From: CAG-877 sp963589235
Lineage (GTDB): Bacteria; Bacillota_I; Bacilli_A; RF39; UBA660
DNA: 9,343 nt
Assembly: GCA_963589235.1 (NCBI GenBank)
Contig: CAVAJX010000059.1
Location: 1-9,343 of the forward strand
Reading direction: 5' to 3'
A model generated the notes under the pieces. The model did no database searches, had not been told where the DNA came from, and saw nothing but the letters and a program-made list of their open reading frames with translations. A program made the position numbers and the translations under genes. Shown here in pieces: positions 6,501-9,343 of this stretch; within the stretch, counting starts at the first letter, position 1; each line of letters opens with the position of its first letter.

Positions 6501-6515
6501 ATTTCATTTTGAAAT
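6501..6515. repeat. Short inverted repeat beside the DUF2797 promoter
   Basis: ATTTCA (6501-6506) and TGAAAT (6510-6515) are perfect 6-bp inverted arms with a 3-nt loop, ending 9 bases before the -35 box at 6525. The sequence is AT-rich, so chance is a real explanation. An operator is possible. Confidence 0.25.
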
Positions 6516-6524
6516 AAAGACTTT

Positions 6525-6554
6525 TTGTCAAAAGTTTAGTACAATTATTATGAT
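6525..6554 (+). promoter_or_regulatory. Promoter of the DUF2797-phosphorylase pair
   Basis: TTGTCA (6525-6530) and TATGAT (6549-6554) are separated by 18 bases on the + strand, with start expected near 6561 and a leader of about 36 nt. The -35 overlaps a minus-strand TTGACA (6526-6531), but no convincing minus-strand -10 follows, so only the + strand promoter is called. Confidence 0.55.
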
Positions 6555-6596
6555 GAATGGCAATATCATTTGTACATTAGTGAGGAATGAAGTTTT

Positions 6597-7481
6597 ATGA
6601 GGAGACAATTTAAAGGAATTAAATGGTTAAAAAATAGTCCTTATTTTTTATTGTATGATTTTTACAACAAAAACATGGAAATAAAAAAAGCAATAGGAAA
6701 TGTATCAATAAAAAAAACAAGCATTAAAAGATGTAATGGTTATTATGATTTACTGAAAAGAAAGTACATTCCTTGTAAAAATTTTGATAATAAAATCGAA
6801 GAAGAATGTTATCAATGTGAAATTTGTAAGGAACTTTCAGGCTTTAGTGATTGCTTAGGATGTAACGGAAAATACTGTAAAACCAAAAGTTTGGTAGCAA
6901 AAGAATTTTGTAATCAAAAACATATAGTGTATATTGCATTGTTTGGTAATGACGTATTGAAAGTTGGAACAGCCGCAGAATATAGAAAATATTCGAGAAT
7001 ACAAGAACAAGGAGCAATTGCATCTATGTTTATTGCAATTACAGACACAGGTAAAATTGCTAGATTTTTAGAAAGTTATATATCATCTCTTGGCTATACA
7101 TTGCAAGTACGTTCTAATTATAAAATTAATAATTTAGTAATTGATAAAAATGAAAATGAAGTTATTCATTTATTAAAAAATGAGTATAATGAAATTAGAA
7201 AAAAGTTGCCGGAAACATTAAAAAAATATTTGATTGAACCAAAAATTAACTATTACAAAGATATAAATGATATAAATAAAACCACATTGATAAAAGAATC
7301 ATCTCAATTAAGTTTGTTTGGGGATACTTCCAAGGTAAAGAGTTACGACTTTTACTTGCATCCAGAAATAATCAATGGTATTATAACCAACGTTGTTGGT
7401 TCTATGCTAATTGTTGAGAATCAAGGAATTCATGTATATGATACTAAAAAACTTGAAGGTTGGATAATAGATATAGAATAG
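6597..7481 (+). CDS. DUF2797 family cysteine-rich protein
   Basis: The 294-residue protein matches the DUF2797 pattern. An N-terminal part begins QFKGIKWL. A cysteine cluster follows (C46, C60, C71, C74, C77, C86, C89, C94, C105, with H109), which probably binds zinc. Then comes the block H-x-VYIALFG...LKVGTAAEYRKYSR-x-x-EQGA at 109-140, and an AR-x-LES stretch at 155-160. Biochemical function of the family is not established. The spacing Y112 / K123-V-G-T / R130 / E159 loosely recalls a GIY-YIG nuclease core, which is my inference. The C-terminal third (about 180-294) is Lys/Asn-rich and not recognised. The chosen ATG has only GAGG 11 nt upstream, a weak site. It heads a two-gene unit: the phosphorylase-like gene follows 34 nt later. 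Confidence 0.8.
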   Translation: MRRQFKGIKWLKNSPYFLLYDFYNKNMEIKKAIGNVSIKKTSIKRCNGYYDLLKRKYIPCKNFDNKIEEECYQCEICKELSGFSDCLGCNGKYCKTKSLVAKEFCNQKHIVYIALFGNDVLKVGTAAEYRKYSRIQEQGAIASMFIAITDTGKIARFLESYISSLGYTLQVRSNYKINNLVIDKNENEVIHLLKNEYNEIRKKLPETLKKYLIEPKINYYKDINDINKTTLIKESSQLSLFGDTSKVKSYDFYLHPEIINGIITNVVGSMLIVENQGIHVYDTKKLEGWIIDIE

Positions 7482-7496
7482 ACTATTTGTTATAAT

Positions 7497-7504
7497 AAAG
7501 GAGG
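7497..7504 (+). promoter_or_regulatory. Strong ribosome binding site of the phosphorylase-like gene
   Basis: AAAGGAGG at 7497-7504 is a near-perfect anti-16S match, 11 nt before the ATG at 7516. It is much stronger than the site of the first gene of the pair, so the second protein may be made in larger amounts. Confidence 0.75.
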
Positions 7505-7515
7505 AAACTTATTAT

Positions 7516-8553
7516 ATGAAAAATTATAGAGGTATAGACTACTCATCAATTTATGAAGCAGAATATTGTGTTGCCAACTATGACTCTCATTCTATGGGCA
7601 ATTCCCTAAAAGAATACATAGAAATGAAATTACCAGATATTTTATTTAGTGAAAAAATATCCGAGATACATATAGTAGGCAACTATAATCGAAGCCAAGG
7701 AATTTCGCCCAAGGAAAAGAATGATAAATTATTTAATTATAAAAGGCCAACAGTTATAGCAAAAGATCATGTCGGAATAATAAACTGCTACCCTGGAATT
7801 GATTATGTTTATCATTATGCCAGTTTAGTGAAAACTTATTTGAATATATTAGGAATTGATAAAAATGTAAAAGTATATTTTCCAAATGAACAAGATATAG
7901 AGCAACAACTTATGAAATCAAACCTAAAGGATATTCCAAAATGCCAAACGGTTATTTTAGGCTATGTAGTTGGATTTGATTATTTATCTAAAGATAGCAA
8001 TTGGCAGGGCGATGGAGATTTTTTATGGAAAAATATTGATAGTTCAAAAATTTTAGTTGGATGTAAACATAGTTATTGGGGAGATATAGCAGGTCACATA
8101 GTTTCCATTCTTGCTAATTTGGGCGTTAAAAATGTTATTTATATAGGAAAGCTTGGAACATTAAATGAAAATAACAAACCTAATGAATCAATAGCAACAG
8201 GATCTAAAAGTGTTTTTTTTGATGGTAGTAGCGTAGAATGGCATAATATTTTTGATGTAGAAGAAAGTCCATTAATAAAAAAAGGTGTTCATTACACTTT
8301 ACCTAGCATAATACAAGAAACAAAAAGTTGGGTAGAAGAAAACAAAAATAAAGTTGATTTTGTAGATCCTGAAATTGGACATATGGCTAAAGCTGCTCAA
8401 GATAGTGGAATAAGCTTTTCGTATATACATATAATTTCTGACAACTTGTCTAAAAAATTTGATGAAGATTTATCAAATGAAAGAAAACAAGAAATACTTG
8501 TTAAAAGAAAAAAATTAACCAAAACAATAGGAGCTTGCATAGAAAGAGTATAA
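7516..8553 (+). CDS. Nucleoside phosphorylase superfamily-like protein, unusual N-terminus
   Basis: The C-terminal half of this 345-residue protein shows features of the nucleoside phosphorylase/nucleosidase fold (PNP/UDP family). H194-IVSILANLGVKNVIYIGKLGTL (194-216) resembles the glycine-containing substrate-binding strand, and VDPEIGHMAKAAQDSGI followed by HIISDN (283-310) resembles the family's V-D-x-E...ISD motif, with E286 and D309 at the usual purine/ribose positions. The N-terminal ~190 residues are not recognised. They lack the usual early G-x-G phosphate-site motif and do not look like the ordinary start of DeoD, MtnN or Udp, which are about 230-260 aa. No signal peptide or membrane segment is seen. 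It is probably co-transcribed with DUF2797 and ends at a shared terminator. Nucleotide salvage, nucleoside hydrolysis or a defence-type effector are all open. Confidence 0.7.
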   Translation: MKNYRGIDYSSIYEAEYCVANYDSHSMGNSLKEYIEMKLPDILFSEKISEIHIVGNYNRSQGISPKEKNDKLFNYKRPTVIAKDHVGIINCYPGIDYVYHYASLVKTYLNILGIDKNVKVYFPNEQDIEQQLMKSNLKDIPKCQTVILGYVVGFDYLSKDSNWQGDGDFLWKNIDSSKILVGCKHSYWGDIAGHIVSILANLGVKNVIYIGKLGTLNENNKPNESIATGSKSVFFDGSSVEWHNIFDVEESPLIKKGVHYTLPSIIQETKSWVEENKNKVDFVDPEIGHMAKAAQDSGISFSYIHIISDNLSKKFDEDLSNERKQEILVKRKKLTKTIGACIERV

Positions 8554-8589
8554 AAAAGTAGGGTTTGATCTTTATTATACCCTACTTTT
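8554..8589. terminator. Bidirectional terminator between convergent genes
   Basis: AAAAGTAGGGT (8554-8564) and ACCCTACTTTT (8579-8589) form a perfect 11-bp stem with a 14-nt AT-rich loop. It starts immediately after the TAA of the phosphorylase-like gene and ends one base before the stop of the CYTH gene. Both strands provide U-rich 3' sides, so one element serves both genes. Confidence 0.85.
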
Positions 8590-8590
8590 A

Positions 8591-9154
8591 TTATTTATTA
8601 CTATCCATAACAAGCTGTGGATAACCAGCAAAAATTTGCTCACCAACTTCTATATTCAAATTTTTTATAGTTTCTTTGATATAGTCTAAACTATCTTCTT
8701 CATTATCAAATAGGTTTGTTTTAAACTCTAATTCAATAAAGTCCCCAAGGTTATTTATAGTATCCAATGAAATAATTATTCCATTGTATTCCCACGAGTT
8801 CCTCACTTTTTCTACAACTATAACCTTTTTAAAATCAAGTGCATCAAGCATTTCAATCATACCACTATAGTCATCAATACCTATTTCAATTTCTTTACAC
8901 GATATTTTATTATTGCCAACATTGTTACTCCAATTTTTATAGTTGATTGTTTTTTCATTGTTAGTATTTCTTATTCTTAACCATTCAGAAATTGGCTTTT
9001 TTTCTAAAAAATTTTCATGAGCAGGTGTATAATAAATATCTTTCTGTATATTGTTTGTCTCTGTCTGAGTACCAACTTCGCTCAATTTTTTAATTGTAAT
9101 ATCCTTATTATATAAGGGAAATTTAGCTTCAATTTCAATTCTTTTTCTCTCCAT
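8591..9154 (-). CDS. CYTH-domain protein (class IV adenylate cyclase CyaB / triphosphatase-like)
   Basis: The 187-residue protein carries the CYTH triphosphate-tunnel signature. E-x-E-x-K is at E7-I-E9-A-K11, then DIYYTP (39-44), R60-I-R62, K73, E88-x-E90, K116/R118, and SLDTINNLGDFIELE (129-143), which matches the CyaB-type LD-x-V-x-x-LG-x-F-x-E-x-E ending. CYTH enzymes act on triphosphates in the cytoplasm with divalent metal. Known members include class IV adenylate cyclases, thiamine triphosphatases and inorganic triphosphatases. Length fits CyaB (~180 aa). The sequence cannot tell cAMP synthesis from simple triphosphate hydrolysis. The ATG (9152-9154) follows GGAGGT (9160-9165) by 5 nt. 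It converges on the phosphorylase-like gene and has its own consensus promoter. Confidence 0.85.
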   Translation of the reverse strand: MERKRIEIEAKFPLYNKDITIKKLSEVGTQTETNNIQKDIYYTPAHENFLEKKPISEWLRIRNTNNEKTINYKNWSNNVGNNKISCKEIEIGIDDYSGMIEMLDALDFKKVIVVEKVRNSWEYNGIIISLDTINNLGDFIELEFKTNLFDNEEDSLDYIKETIKNLNIEVGEQIFAGYPQLVMDSNK

Positions 9155-9171
9155 GATTTACCTCCAGAACA

Positions 9172-9200
9172 ATTATATATTAATTAAAAAATACTGTCAA
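9172..9200 (-). promoter_or_regulatory. Consensus promoter of the CYTH gene with a very short leader
   Basis: On the minus strand, a perfect TTGACA (9195-9200) and a perfect TATAAT (9172-9177) are separated by exactly 17 bases. Start would fall near 9165, the first base of the Shine-Dalgarno sequence, leaving a leader of only about 11 nt before the ATG at 9154. No upstream gene on this strand is close enough to share an mRNA clearly. Confidence 0.8.
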
Positions 9201-9208
9201 TTATACAA

Positions 9209-9250
9209 TGATTACAAATATAAAATTTATGATTACAAATATAAAATTAA
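9209..9250. repeat. Two tandem copies of a 21-bp AT-rich repeat
   Basis: TGATTACAAATATAAAATT occurs at 9209 and again at 9230, giving a period of 21 bp (two helical turns) with 19 identical bases. The copies lie 9 bp upstream of the CYTH -35 box. They could be paired binding sites for a regulator, an UP-like element, or a chance duplication. Confidence 0.7.
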
Positions 9251-9304
9251 TATTGTAAAGTTACAATTGATGTGCGACCTTTTATATATAGGTTGTGTTA
9301 AACT

Positions 9305-9343
9305 TTATGACTGATTGGCATATTCAGCATATGCAATATTTAA
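9305..9343 (-). CDS. Possible 3' end of a minus-strand gene (partial)
   Basis: A minus-strand frame enters from the right edge and reads LNIAYAEYANQS before a TAA at 9305-9307. Only 12 residues are visible and the protein is not identified. The composition looks protein-like, but so short an open frame can occur by chance. A + strand alternative is an ATG at 9307 (MTDWHIQHMQYL, open to the edge), which has no clear ribosome binding site and so is less likely. Confidence 0.25.
   Translation of the reverse strand, partial: LNIAYAEYANQS

Noticed and set aside
6526..6531. Minus-strand TTGACA as the -35 of an amidase promoter.
   Set aside because: No acceptable -10 box is found 16-18 bases downstream, and the distance to the amidase start would place a terminator-like hairpin in between.

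Overview
The window is very AT-rich, and its genes are read with the standard code (Trp is TGG, and stops are only TAA or TAG). It has strong GGAGG-type ribosome binding sites, near-consensus sigma-A-type promoters and a Firmicutes-type (T7SSb) secretion ATPase. This points to a low-GC Bacillota or Mycoplasmatota-like bacterium, possibly an uncultured gut lineage. The species cannot be named from this sequence.

Left edge (1-310): the first ~51 bases resemble the outer end of an ISL3-family insertion sequence. A free-standing small RNA locus on the + strand follows, with a -10 box at 107-112 and an intrinsic terminator at 208-233. A 15-bp hairpin at 270-306 closes the minus-strand operon.

Centre (300-5624, minus strand): a complete four-gene type VII secretion operon is transcribed from a promoter at 5596-5624 that carries nested palindromes. 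The order is an EssC-type FHA/FtsK-SpoIIIE ATPase (GTG start), a YukD/EsaB ubiquitin-like protein, and two very small helical proteins whose genes overlap by 8 nt. The first small protein has a WXG100-like Trp turn. The genes are tightly coupled, and two junctions use nearly the same 15-base stop/Shine-Dalgarno/start cassette. The membrane subunits EsaA, EssA and EssB are not in this operon. Immediately upstream, same strand, is a membrane-anchored or secreted CwlD-like zinc N-acetylmuramoyl-L-alanine amidase, which could open peptidoglycan. It may equally serve ordinary wall metabolism.

Right part (6356-9343): a divergent intergenic region leads to a + strand pair, a DUF2797 cysteine-rich protein followed 34 nt later by an unusual nucleoside-phosphorylase-fold protein. 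The pair converges, through a shared bidirectional terminator, on a minus-strand CYTH-domain (CyaB/thiamine-triphosphatase-like) protein. That gene has a consensus promoter lying almost on top of its ribosome binding site, and a 21-bp tandem repeat lies upstream. The three genes suggest nucleotide-related chemistry, but a common pathway is not shown. The last ~40 bases may hold the 3' end of another minus-strand gene.

The most interesting items are the reduced T7SS operon with its miniature coupled gene pair, the orphan structured RNA with repeated GGAAATT loops, and the DUF2797/phosphorylase/CYTH neighbourhood.
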